Shown piece after piece: positions 45,908-56,530 of a DNA stretch of 64,000 nt. Where the stretch lies: the NCBI RefSeq assembly GCF_030272615.1, contig NC_081413.1, positions 103,440,239 through 103,504,238 of the forward strand. Direction: 5' to 3'. Positions within the stretch are counted from its first letter, which is position 1; the number at the start of each line of letters is the position of its first letter. The position numbers were made by a program, and so were the translations under genes. This stretch comes from Cryptomeria japonica (lineage: Eukaryota; Streptophyta; Pinopsida; Cupressales; Cupressaceae). The notes beneath the pieces were generated by a model. The model had not been told where the DNA came from. It saw only the letters and a list, made by a program, of their open reading frames with translations, and did no database searches.

Positions 45908-46740
45908 GATGACGTGGCAGGTATAGCTGTCAAGAATAAACTGTGGCCCAGTGGCTTTCTCTCGACAAATAAAAAAGTGACAAGTCAGCTCCGAAGGTGA
46001 CTGGATGCAAGGTGTTCACAGTGAGTCAGCGGGCCCACCCCTCCCACAAGCCTTTTCAGATGGTTAAATGCCGATCAACTTAAAAGATGATCTAACGGCC
46101 CATGCTATTTCGCAAGGGTAAGGTGTTCATTATTTATACCCCGCGAAATAGCGAGAGTGAATGAGAGCCATCCACGTGTCATGATGGAGGACCTGGAAAA
46201 TACAGGTATCAAGAGTTTGTTGGGGCCCTGTGGTTTTCTTTCAACGTATAAAAAAGTGACATGTCAGCACTGCAGATGATTGGACGCCAGGTGTTCACAG
46301 TGAGTCAATGGGCCCACCCCTCGTGAAAGCATTTTCAGACAGTTAAATGTCGATCAACTTAAAAGATGATCTAACGGCCCACGCTATTTCGCAAGGGTAA
46401 GATGCTCGTTCTTTATACCCTGCGAAATAGCGAGAGTGAATGAGAGTCGTCCACGTGTCATGATGGAGAACCTAGAGGATACAACTGTCAAGAGTTTGTT
46501 GGGGCCCTGTGGTTTTCTTTCGACGTATAAAAAAGTGACATGTCAGCGCTGCAGATGACTGGACGCCAGGTGTTCACAGTGAGTCAGCGGGCCCACCCCT
46601 CCCGAAAGCCTTTTCAGACGGTTAAATGCCGATCAACTTAAAAGATTATCTGATGGCCCACGCTATTTCGCAAAGGTAAGATGCTCGTTCTTTATACCCT
46701 GCGAAATAGCGAGAGTGAATGAGATTCATCCATGTGTCCG
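45908..46740 (+). repeat. Three tandem ~279-bp repeats with inverted-repeat cores (3' LTR)
   Basis: Units start at 45908, 46183 and 46462. In all three the inverted repeat GCTATTTCGC/GCGAAATAGC is intact (first pair 46104-46113 and 46143-46152), unlike the 5' LTR where two of three units have changed. Confidence 0.88.
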
Positions 46741-47389
46741 GCGACACGTGGTCTAAGAAGAAAGTGTGGGCCCACCAAGGTGGAACCGGCGGTATAAATG
46801 AAAGACAGGCGGCCAACATTAAGTTGAATGCGAAGGAAATTTCAAGGCCAATGGTTGGGCGCCACGTGGTATCATATAGCCAAGAGAGAAGCGGGACTCG
46901 GCACGGAGTCAAAGCTATTAGTTAATCTAACGCTCGATCAAGTTTCTTTTGATCGGACGGTCGGTGCTATTTCGTAGGACCAAGCTGCCCGATAGTTATG
47001 CTTCGTGAAGTTGCGAAAGAGCAAAATGAAACACTTGTAGGAACGTTGTGACCCGTTGGAGCGAAAAATACGAATTCTCGTATGAATTCAATTTTGAAGG
47101 GACGGCCAAAGCATGCGGAATCAATGTTGTAGTTAAGGCCCTGAGTACAATATTTGATTTCCTATCAACCGGGTGAAGATATCTTTTAAAGAATTTTGCA
47201 GAAGAGTGGATGAAGAGTTATTTTCTTCAGGTACAGAGCAAGTTGGTTCAGTTGCAGAGCAAATTCCTTCAAGCGAAGAACAGGTTCTCTCGTATTCTTG
47301 TGTAGCAATTCCTGTGTAGTGTTTTAGATAAAATAATTGATTCATCACAGAATTGTTTAAGAGTGGTATTCATTTCTTACGTTTTCAAA

Positions 47390-50300
47390 ATGGCTCCTAA
47401 AAGAGAATTATCTGGCAAAATTAACTATTCAAAAAGGAGTATCTGTGATGATTTTTTAGAACAGTTGACATTGTCAACTAATCAGGCATCAAAGGCAAAG
47501 AATTAGTGCCCAAGGCTCTCCGTTTAAAGATCGGAGAAGGACTATATGACCAGGGTAACTGGTTGAGAGATCCACAGGTTGGATTCTCTGGGTTGGGGTT
47601 GTTTAAAATTTGATTCGGAATGAGAAATTCTCCTGCTCCGCAAAATAGTATCTGGGAATTAGATGTTGGGAAATTAGTAGTCCCAAGGGTATTTATGGAC
47701 ATGGATCTGTTGACCCAAATTGCGCTCAACTATGATCCAGTCACAAGAAGCATTCGAGATATAAATGGGAAAACCCTTATCGAGATTAATGCTAAAGAAT
47801 TCAGGAAAGCTTTTGGGCTTAATGAGTTCACCAATTTTCTAGAACCTATAAATTTCACATCATTAGCCCAAATTTACGGTGCACAGAGGAGTCATCTCAA
47901 GAACGGGCCTCTCAAGGAGTTTTTTGTGAAGATAGGAGGGTTAACAGTTGTAGGACCCAACACACAAGAGCCCTTTTCATTAAGTATGTTCACCTTGAGG
48001 GCTAAAGGAATGTATTGGGCACTTTGCCAAGTTTTGGGAGAAGATGCTAAAGCAAATATGTCAAATCATTACCTGTTAATAATTGCTCAGATTTTGAATC
48101 CTTCTCTTGCAATTACATTTGATTATGCCTCTTTCATTGCTGATGCTATTCATGGAGGGTTAATAGTAATCAAGAATGGAAAGGTGGATAGGCCTTTCGG
48201 ATGGTACTCACTCCTGATGCATCTTTTTCTTTTCAAAGGTGGTGATTACTTTGCCAGTGGACTAGACCTTGTTAGGGAGAAAGAAGGAGAAAAAATGTCG
48301 GTACAATTATGGGGTACTGTGTTGTCATGGGATAGAGAGGATGCTAGTTTTTTGAAGTTTGATAAATATTTTGCATCCAAGATAAGGACTCTCCTCTGCT
48401 CTGAGAACCCAAGAATCCCCAAAGTTCTTCTGGAATTCATAAGACCAAAAGAATTCACAAAGAACATAAAAATTGTCCATAACTGGGGTGACATTTACTT
48501 GTATCCAGTCTCCACAGTTTTCAGAGTGTTTAGTTTCAGAGGCACCCCATTTTTGCTACCTTACTAGGTCCCTCTCAAAGTGGGAATCGCAGAGATCCTT
48601 AGACAAATTGGTGGCTTGCAAGAAGCAGAGTTGACAAGCAGGGTTAAAGGGACTATTTTCCCTGCAGCTACCATAGCCCACCAATTTGTAATAACAAAGA
48701 GAAGTTGGAATTGCTTTGAGGATTTCCTCAAGCCTTATCATTTGTCCACTACAGTGTCCAGGTGTGCTGATCTAGAAGACTTCTTCAATGGTATGTTTAG
48801 AAAGAAGGCAGCATGTAGAAGTAGACCTCATCAATTTCAGTTTCCTGAAGACCTCATCAGAAATGAGTTTGATCTAGATGAGCAGGAGCTAAGGAAAGAG
48901 AAGTGGGTGGCTTATAAGAAAGCCTTGGATTTTGTGCATCAGTTTGATACCAGCTATGACCCATTGTCTAGCTTTTTCCCACTGGAGGAGAAAATAAAGT
49001 TTTTGATTGTTTGCTTTGAAGATGTGATGCAGACACTGAAGGAGAAGAGGGAAGCTGTAATCAAAAGCAACCCTGAGAAGGCAAGAATGATCCTAAGTAG
49101 GTTAGCTTCCAGCAAAGCAAACACTCCTGGTGATTATACACTGCATAAGAAATCCAGTTATAGTGTGTTGATGCCTACAACAGGGGAGCCCTCTACCTCC
49201 AAAGGAAAGAGGAAGATACAAGATGTCATTGACATCCAGGAAAGCCCAAAGAAGCAAAGGGTGGGGAAAGAAGTACAATCACATACACCTTTGTATTCCC
49301 CATCCCAATCCCCTATCCATATAGGAAATGAGCAAGCAGTAGCTGAGCAACTCCTACAGTTAGGTAGTCTAGGGGAAATTGCCTACACTTATGATGAAGT
49401 GGAGGAAGGAATGCCAGAAGAACCCATTGCTGCTGAAATGGATATCACTACCACTGAACTCAAAGGCCAGGAGTGGGATCCTGAGATAAAGTAGGCAAGT
49501 AATGTCTTCTTAGCTGATAACAATTTTGTCACATTAGAAGCATTTATGCAGTTTATATGGAAATAGCACATAGATAAATATAATGCTAGATGTGAAAAGA
49601 GAAAGGCTGAGCAGCCCAATAAAGATCCAGCCCTGGTAGAAGAGGAAATAAAGCAAGAGGTGATGGAAGAATTCAAAACCATCACCCCTGAGCAGGGAAG
49701 AGATATGGTAGCACAAGCTGGAGTGCTTATTTTACTCGAATGGGATATAGCAGATGCACTGGTACTAGATGTAGTGAGAAAAGAGACTAAACCCATGGTG
49801 GGGATTACTTTGAATAAGGATAATGGTGCTCTCATCATGTGGTCTCTCAAGAGAAATGAGAGTAAGAAAAGCAAAGACACCCCAGGGTCAAGTTACCTTG
49901 GTGGGATGATGGTGAAGAGAGTGCAGAGTACAGGGGTAGTGGAGGCTGCTAGCACTATGTTAGAGACTGCAAAATTTAGTGTTGCAGTAGCAGAGAAGGA
50001 AGCCAAAGAGAAAGAGGCCCTCCAAGTTAAGTTGGAAACAGTTTTGAAGGCCTATAACAATGCCAAGGAGGAGGTAAGAGGTAAGGATAGCATCATTGCC
50101 AAGCTGCAGAGCCAGTTGACTGGACAATACCATCAAGGTGAGTCTTCAACACTAATGATCTCCTCTTCTCGTGCAAGACCTCCACCTACTAGCCCTATCA
50201 TTGAGTTTCCACCATCTCCAGCACCCTCCAGCTCTCAAATGGTTGAAATTACTCCTCAAGAATTGGAAAACTTGAAACAGGCTCATGCCTTATATGCAAA

Positions 50301-51030
50301 GAAGTATGAGGAGAGAGTAGGGGCTACAATTTCCAGTTTTGCAGATACAATAAATGCCTCATTGCTCTACAATAATGTAGGTAAAATTATGGATATATGG
50401 AATGAGCTCAGGAGAGACAAGGCCATTTTGACACCTATTTTTGACAAATGGAGGCCTAGGGAGCAAGATTTAGAGTTTATGTGTGTATCCTGTGATGAAG
50501 CAAGGGCCAATCCCATCATTAAATCCACTTCTGATGTCGCTAAAGTCTTAGTACAATTAGTAGCAGAAGTGGATAATGTTGATAGGAAGGTAAATTTGTG
50601 CAAAAAGGAGTACACTGATCAAGTTTTTGAGTTGCTCCCAGGAGTTTTTGCTAGCCCGGATCAATTAAAGGACAAACAAATGTGGCTTAAGGAGATAGAA
50701 GCTAAATTGTCAGCAAGAGTTAAAGGAGTTATTGATCTAGATGATGCTTCTTTCTTTGTTTTGACAATACAAGAGATAGAGAAAATTAAGTTACATTATG
50801 GTTTTCTTAATTCAGAGGTCAACAAAATGAGAAATTCCTTGAAAAGGTTGACTAAAACTAAGGATAAAGTGACTAATTTCTCATGGCCGATAGAAGAGGT
50901 GTATGATTAGTGGACAACTAAATATGCCACCCTTGATCTGAAACAGTTGGAGAGTGCCCCTGAAAAGGTAGAAGAGTTTGCAACCGAACAGCCTGTTGAA
51001 GAAACTGCAGAGGCCGATAAGAGCTTGTAA
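47390..51030 (+). pseudogene. ORF inside the 3' LTR of the giant element (second copy)
   Basis: Copy of 33592-37232, starting at ATG 47390 and ending TAA 51030. It shares the TAGs at 48565 and 49492 with the 5' copy. Its own breaks are a 1-base deletion near 47496, a TGA near 47610, TAG 49564 and TAG 50908. It is open where the 5' copy has TAG at 34087 and 35560 and the deletion near 36448. The two copies together show an undisrupted frame except for the two shared amber codons. The longest open parts are 47620-48567, 48580-49494 and 49660-50910. Confidence 0.75.
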
Positions 51031-51969
51031 CTGCTTTTGCGAAAAGCTTGTAACCTTTTTATTTTGAAAGAAATGATTGTAACAAACTCTCCTCGAGAAG
51101 TCCGAAGTTTTGTGCATCCATGTTGTTATAAATGGATACCAGGACTAGAGAAAAAAGGATCGCAAAGAATTGTAAGAAAACGCTGCAGAAATTTATCTGA
51201 GCTTTTCTAAGTCTAGTGGAGAATATTCAAAATTTCTTGTAATATTTCTTGAACTAAATATCAATATACAGACCATCGGTTTTGAGTGAAGCTTTGTGTT
51301 GTCTTCAAGTGTGTTTACAAATTTGTTTACTGTTTTCATTCTGAATAATCCAGGGTTGTTCTTTTTGAATGGAATTGCAAAGAAATTTTAGTAGAAGTGT
51401 TCATTAGCTTTTCTCTTTAGGAGGGAAATTAAAGATGCGGGGATCACTCATACCAGTAAACTCTTTGGAAGAGACTTTGAATTTTGATGATCATAGCTTA
51501 ATTTGGAATGCATAAATTCTTGTAGGTGTCAGGCATATACAAGGATTAATAGAAACCAAGCCAATGGGACGCATAAAGATGTTTTGTTTGAGGAGTATTA
51601 TCTGAGTTTAGATGACTCTGTGACCTTGGATAAGGCACTAGTATTGATTGAAGTTGTTTATTGCATGTTTTGTTGATCGAAATGCTGAATTTAAGTATAA
51701 TTTCCATTCTTTGTTTTCAGTTGATTTCAAGGTGAATAGATCCACTAGTTTTCTGGACTAGTTTGTTGTGGTTTTATGTTCGAAAGTGTGAATTCAATTC
51801 ACAAAGGTATACCCACCTAGGCTCTGAGTAAGTCCGAAGTGTAGAAGGTTCAATCAAACCTTGTCATATGTTGTCTTGAGAATTTCCTTACCTTTGATGT
51901 CTCTTCTGCACCAAGTTTAATCATATTATTTTAAAGGATGTTAAAGGGAATCAGATTTTGAAGACAACA

Positions 51970-52240
51970 AGGCCAACATGGAGCAGTTTTCCTGCTCAAA
52001 TTTGAGGGGGATAAGGGTCCAAATTAGGCCCCAATTTGGGAGGACCAAGGTGCCACACCTTGGTCCTACCCCAAATTGTGCCAGGGTTAAGGGGTCCCAA
52101 CAAGGTACAGGATGAAAGCATGATCTTTATTGCATGGTGGAGGCACAAATAGGTCCTAATCAAGCATGAGGATGAGAAAACTAAAGCAAGGGCCCCAAAT
52201 GTGGTCAAAATTGCAAAGGGTGCAATTTTAGGACGCGACA
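51970..52240 (-). repeat. 5' end of minus-strand Tat-type LTR relic
   Basis: Begins with the AGGCC duplication (51970-51974). Read on the minus strand from 52240 it starts TGTCGCGTCCTAAAATTGCA, close to TGTAGCGTCGTAAATTGTAC of the LTR at 1780. It holds a near-perfect hairpin (AGGACCAAGGTG/CACCTTGGTCCT, 52041-52067). With 31413-31605 and 20849-21050 it forms one LTR split by later insertions. Confidence 0.7.
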
Positions 52241-53109
52241 TCATTTATGATGTAAAATCAAGATTCTCCTTTTGGTATCCTTAACTTTTGATAATAAATA
52301 CTCAAAATTTCAAAATGCTGCAAGTTACGATGAGTTGTCCCATTGCTTATGTGTTCTTTTGTGATTATTAATTTCCTCTTAGATAAAGATAAGCAAGATG
52401 ATAAATATTGGAATAAGCTACATAATTGAACTCATCTCCTATAGCCAACTAGATAAAGCCTTGCTACTAGATGAACATCTATAGCCGCGACAAGGATATA
52501 GCTCTAACCTTCCTTGGACATTGCTCAATTGCCAGTTGGACATCTATAGTCCCAATAGAGTTGTCCACATCACCTCTTTTTAAAATTTTAAAATTTGCTT
52601 TCTTATTTTTCTTTTCATAAAAGAGGTTGGGTGTCAGAGTGGCAGCAGGAGTGGCCTTTAGATTTTTCACTTATCCCAAGAAGCATAAAATTGCCACCTC
52701 ATCATCTATGGATGTATTAAATTTAAGTTTATCATGTGAGTCTTCTAGGAATGCCACCTGTACATCATGGGACATTATGAAAGATTACGTATCATATAAT
52801 CATGATTTAAGAGCAACAACAAGATCATCATAGATTTCATACTGTAAAAATTAATATCTACTTTTCCCTAGGCGTACAATCCTTGTCATTCCTTCTTCCA
52901 CACAAATGAATGTTTACTCTAAGTGTCCACTATCCTTGGGAAAGCTCTTAAACACCATTCAATTCTCAAGAAAATCTAATCAATAAAAATAACCTAATAA
53001 AATATGCTCGTATAAGTAGTGTGATCGTCTATAAAATGGGGCCCATGTTAATTACATTCATCATTAAAAAAATTAGCAGAGCAGTAAGAATAATATAAGT
53101 TTCCTAGAT
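52241..53109. other. AT-rich sequence without recognised genes
   Basis: A 68-residue ORF at 52627-52833 is the longest open frame and matches nothing I know. No LTR ends or repeats are evident. Confidence 0.4.
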
Positions 53110-53469
53110 ATGGATACACCTATGAGGTTGACAAGCTCTAATAATCAGAGGCCCTTTTGGGGGTTGATAAGCGATGCTCACCTCAATTATCTGCTTTGGA
53201 CTGATAAATACCTCATCATAGAGGCTATAAAATGGATACTAGGGGTTGACTTCTTGTTTAGCAAGGACATATACCAAGTGAACTCCAATATCTCATCTCA
53301 ATTTTTGGGTTCACTATTAGACCTAGGAGAGCCAAAGGATGACATAATTAGGATGACACAAGGTTTGTTCAAGATAGATTATACTGGCGGCCTAGAACAA
53401 ACTCTAAGGTCGGCGCAATGCAGAATAGGACTACCTAACACTACTAACTTAAAAGAAAATCTAGAGTGA
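53110..53469 (+). CDS. Hypothetical 119-residue ORF
   Basis: ATG 53110 to TGA 53469. The composition is protein-like (hydrophobic and charged residues mixed; 'LWTDKYLIIEAIKWILGVDFLF') with no low complexity. I recognise no domain. It could be a single exon, a fragment of a decayed element, or chance: a 120-codon open frame is not rare in 64 kb. No neighbouring exon or promoter supports it. Confidence 0.2.
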   Translation: MDTPMRLTSSNNQRPFWGLISDAHLNYLLWTDKYLIIEAIKWILGVDFLFSKDIYQVNSNISSQFLGSLLDLGEPKDDIIRMTQGLFKIDYTGGLEQTLRSAQCRIGLPNTTNLKENLE

Positions 53470-56280
53470 GACATAGTGGTGTCTTGTGTGAGGCCTCACC
53501 TCGACTCAGTCTAACATTTCAGTTATTTTTATATATTGACTATTATGGATACTTTATTTTGATGCATATTGAAACTTAGTACTAATATGGTTTCAGGATT
53601 TGGATAACATTGCTATATTTTGATGATTTACTTATATGTTTTATGAGATAGAACACTACATGATTGTTAGATAAGATGAAATTGCAATGATAGATGTCGT
53701 TATTGAATTTACAAGACCTTAATATGATAATAGAATTATGATGTATGTTTAAATTTATGAGATTTAGGATGAATTGCTTATGTGAAATTTCTTGGATAAA
53801 AGATGTATTTAACTTGTTTAGATGTAAATTGTATGCAAGTGATGATGTGTATTTTTATTCCTTGGAATTATATTATATGTGGATATTGAAAGTACTAATG
53901 TGTAAATTGAGATGCGCAGGAAGTTAACCATGTGACCATGGAAAATTTACGGAGAACCAAACCTAGACCTATGTATGTTCGTAAGCCAAGGGTTGTCTAT
54001 TTGGAGAGACAACGCCCCGTTTGTGTTGTATTTTATTCATAACAGTATATGATGCATGTGTGTTAAGTGTTATTTAAATTTATTGTGTAAAATCCACAAG
54101 AGACGATTCCATGTTTTAAATTGTAAAAGTGTTTTATTTGTGTCACTTGACACGTGTGGATTTAAGTTTAAATGTTTTATTTTTGGCTCTTGGTGGGAAA
54201 GAGTTTCAACTATTTGGCATTTCAAATAATGTAACATGATGTCATAAATACCTTGGGAAAAGAATCCTTGGAGAAGTCAACATATGTTTGACCCGAAAAT
54301 AAACTTCAAAGGGGTTTAAAATGGGTTAAATGAACACCTAGGGGTAGTTTAATAGGGTTTCCTAAAGCCAATAAGGTATACCTAAGGGTTAGGGGTAATT
54401 TTAGGCAAGTTTCTACTCCTAAGTGACCTTTTTGACATTCTAAAATTTGGCTTTTCTGAGTTGTGCGAAAATTGAAATTAGAAATTTGAACCTAGTTGTA
54501 AACTTTCCTATTCGAATGAGAGTTCTCTTTCCCATTCTGTCTTACCTTCCTCTTTAGTTTTTAGAAACTTGTGAGAATTGAGAGAATGAGCTTCTTAAGC
54601 AAGAATTTAAAAATTTGAGGGTAATCACCCACTCTCCATTTTTGGAGACGAGAATTTTTTAACAAAAGAATAGAATAGATTTGAATAGTAAAATTTGGCT
54701 AAGGGTAGAAGAAGAAGATCCATGGAATTGGGCAGCTCTTCCTCAAATACTATCCTACCTTTGGGCAGATTAAGGTTGGTCACATTCTTCTTTAAAATGA
54801 CTTGTTTTTGCATGTGTTTGAAAGTATGTTGGTGTAAGAAATCTATTTTCTTGTATGTTCTTTTTTGGGAATTTCATTTGGTATTTTGCATTATGTTTTG
54901 TATGTGTATTTTGGGAGTTTTTCAAGACCTCTGACTCTTGGGAGAGAGGAGGGTCTTGTGGGTGGTAGCAGTGACAACCCTCGAGTGAGAGACTCTCGTT
55001 TTGAGAGCAATCAAAGGGATTTTTGTGTGACCCTTGCTGCATGGCCTATTTGTGCAATGGGGGTGTTGTTCACCAAAAGTGATAACCCAAGTATACCTGC
55101 AAATCTATCTATGAGATAGCCAATCTCAATCAATGAAACACCTTAGGGCTTGGACAACATGACAAGGATATGAATCCTTCTACTCTTCAGGCTCTGCAAA
55201 ACCTAGGCAGGTATACCTTTGATGCATTTAATCAGACCTATTACACACAAGACTGCATCAATCAAAAGCAGATGGATCTCAAAAGGTTCAAAAACTAAGA
55301 GATAACTGCGGATGGGCTAGATCCACACTTGCAACTCAACATTTTGAATCATGAGATGGAGGGACACTTCCACATAACATAAAATATAAAAAGATATTCT
55401 GATTTTGGATTTTTAAATGGTGTTTTGACAACCTTTCAGTATTACAAGAGACCAGTGCCTTATCCAGGCCACAGAGTCATGCATAAAACTGGATGAGAAA
55501 TCTCAGATGCAAGTTCTTTTCAACATTAAATTTTCATGTATCAATGCCTTACATTAATACAATCCTCTGCTCTGTCACAAAACCATACTTATATGTATAT
55601 ATCCAATATGCATTCAAAATCATTAATGTTGGGTTTTAGGATTTAAATCTTTCCTTGAAGAATACCCAAAAGACAACATTACACTCTTAGAGGAATCTAA
55701 AAGAGACAACTCAAATTATCCTTGATAATATGAAATTATATGAATCTGAGTACATTTTGGAGATAATTTCATGGAAACTTACACATGCCTTGCATATGTG
55801 TGAATCTGCAAACTGAAACTAAACCTACAGTAAAGACAACACTGAAAACATAGACGAACACACTGTCATTTGCATTGATAAAAGGATGCCATCACTGGAA
55901 CCTGCAATTTCGGATTTCTCCCTTGGAGCAAATCTCTCAAAAAATGGAACCCCTACAACTGAGAAGAATTTGGAATAAGAAGAAGAGGGAAGAGAATCAA
56001 ATCTACAACTGAAAATTGCCAAGTGTCTCCCCTCTAACTGAATTTTGTTCTCATGGATACTGCTTCCAAAATATCCCACATTTGTCAAAATTAACCTCAT
56101 AATCAGATTCCTCATTCCGAGAGCTTTCCGAATAACACTTTATACCTTGGCCAAAAATTGAGTCCTGGGCGAATTAATTCCCCAATGTGCACCATCATTT
56201 AAATTTTTCATTTATTAATATAGTTTAAACTATATAATAAATAATTTTAATTTTAATTTTAATTTTTTGCCTCTGATGTG
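53470..56280. other. Old repeat-like sequence, no gene recognised
   Basis: AT-rich. The stretch 54480-55090 has the feel of an LTR leader ('ctattcgaatgagagttctc', then G-rich 'gggagagaggagggtcttgtggg'), but no LTR pair, PBS or conserved protein could be defined. Open frames here are short and unrelated to known families. Confidence 0.35.
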
Positions 56281-56530
56281 CTCTGACACCTTGCCACGTG
56301 GTGGCCTCTGATTGGTCGATGGGGTCTACTGGGCGCCACCTGGGATGACACCTCATCACTGCCACGTCATCTGCTTTGTCACTGCCACTTGGCCACCACG
56401 TGTACACCACCTCAGTGCCATGTCATCGCCACTGGACTGCCACCTGTGCGCCAACTGTGTGCCACGTCACTGCCACCTCACCGGAATCCGCCTGCTGGAC
56501 CGCTGACTGTACCCACCACCTGGCTTTCGC
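56281..56530. repeat. Degenerate CCAC/ACGT-rich cluster
   Basis: About 250 bp repeating 'ccac', 'gccac' and 'cacgt'. It contains CACGTG at 56295-56300 and 56398-56403 and CCACGTCA at about 56362 and 56462. It is locally GC-rich in an AT-rich setting. ACGT cores are bZIP/bHLH binding sites in plants; no gene start lies nearby to give this meaning. Confidence 0.5.

Larger units (their letters stand above)
31606..51969 (+). mobile_element. Giant Tat-like Ty3/gypsy element with ORF-bearing 6.6 kb LTRs
   Basis: 20,364 bp, bounded by AGGCC on both sides. LTRs are 31606-38171 and 45362-51969; both start TGTTATCA and end AAGACAACA. The PBS is at 38176. The 7.2 kb interior encodes Gag, protease, RNase H, RT, a second RNase H and integrase in one frame with 12 stops. 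Tat/OTA affinity rests on an archaeal/plant-type RNase H, the TGGCGACTCTGCTGGGGA PBS known from Ogre-type elements, and an integrase ending in 'GQFLKHYF'. LTRs this long, carrying a long sense ORF, are unusual. No clear polypurine tract is seen before 45362. Confidence 0.93.
45362..51969 (+). repeat. 3' LTR of the giant element
   Basis: 6,608 bp, collinear with 31606-38171, including the three tandem repeats and the long ORF. It ends AAGACAACA at 51969, followed by the AGGCC duplication. Confidence 0.93.
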
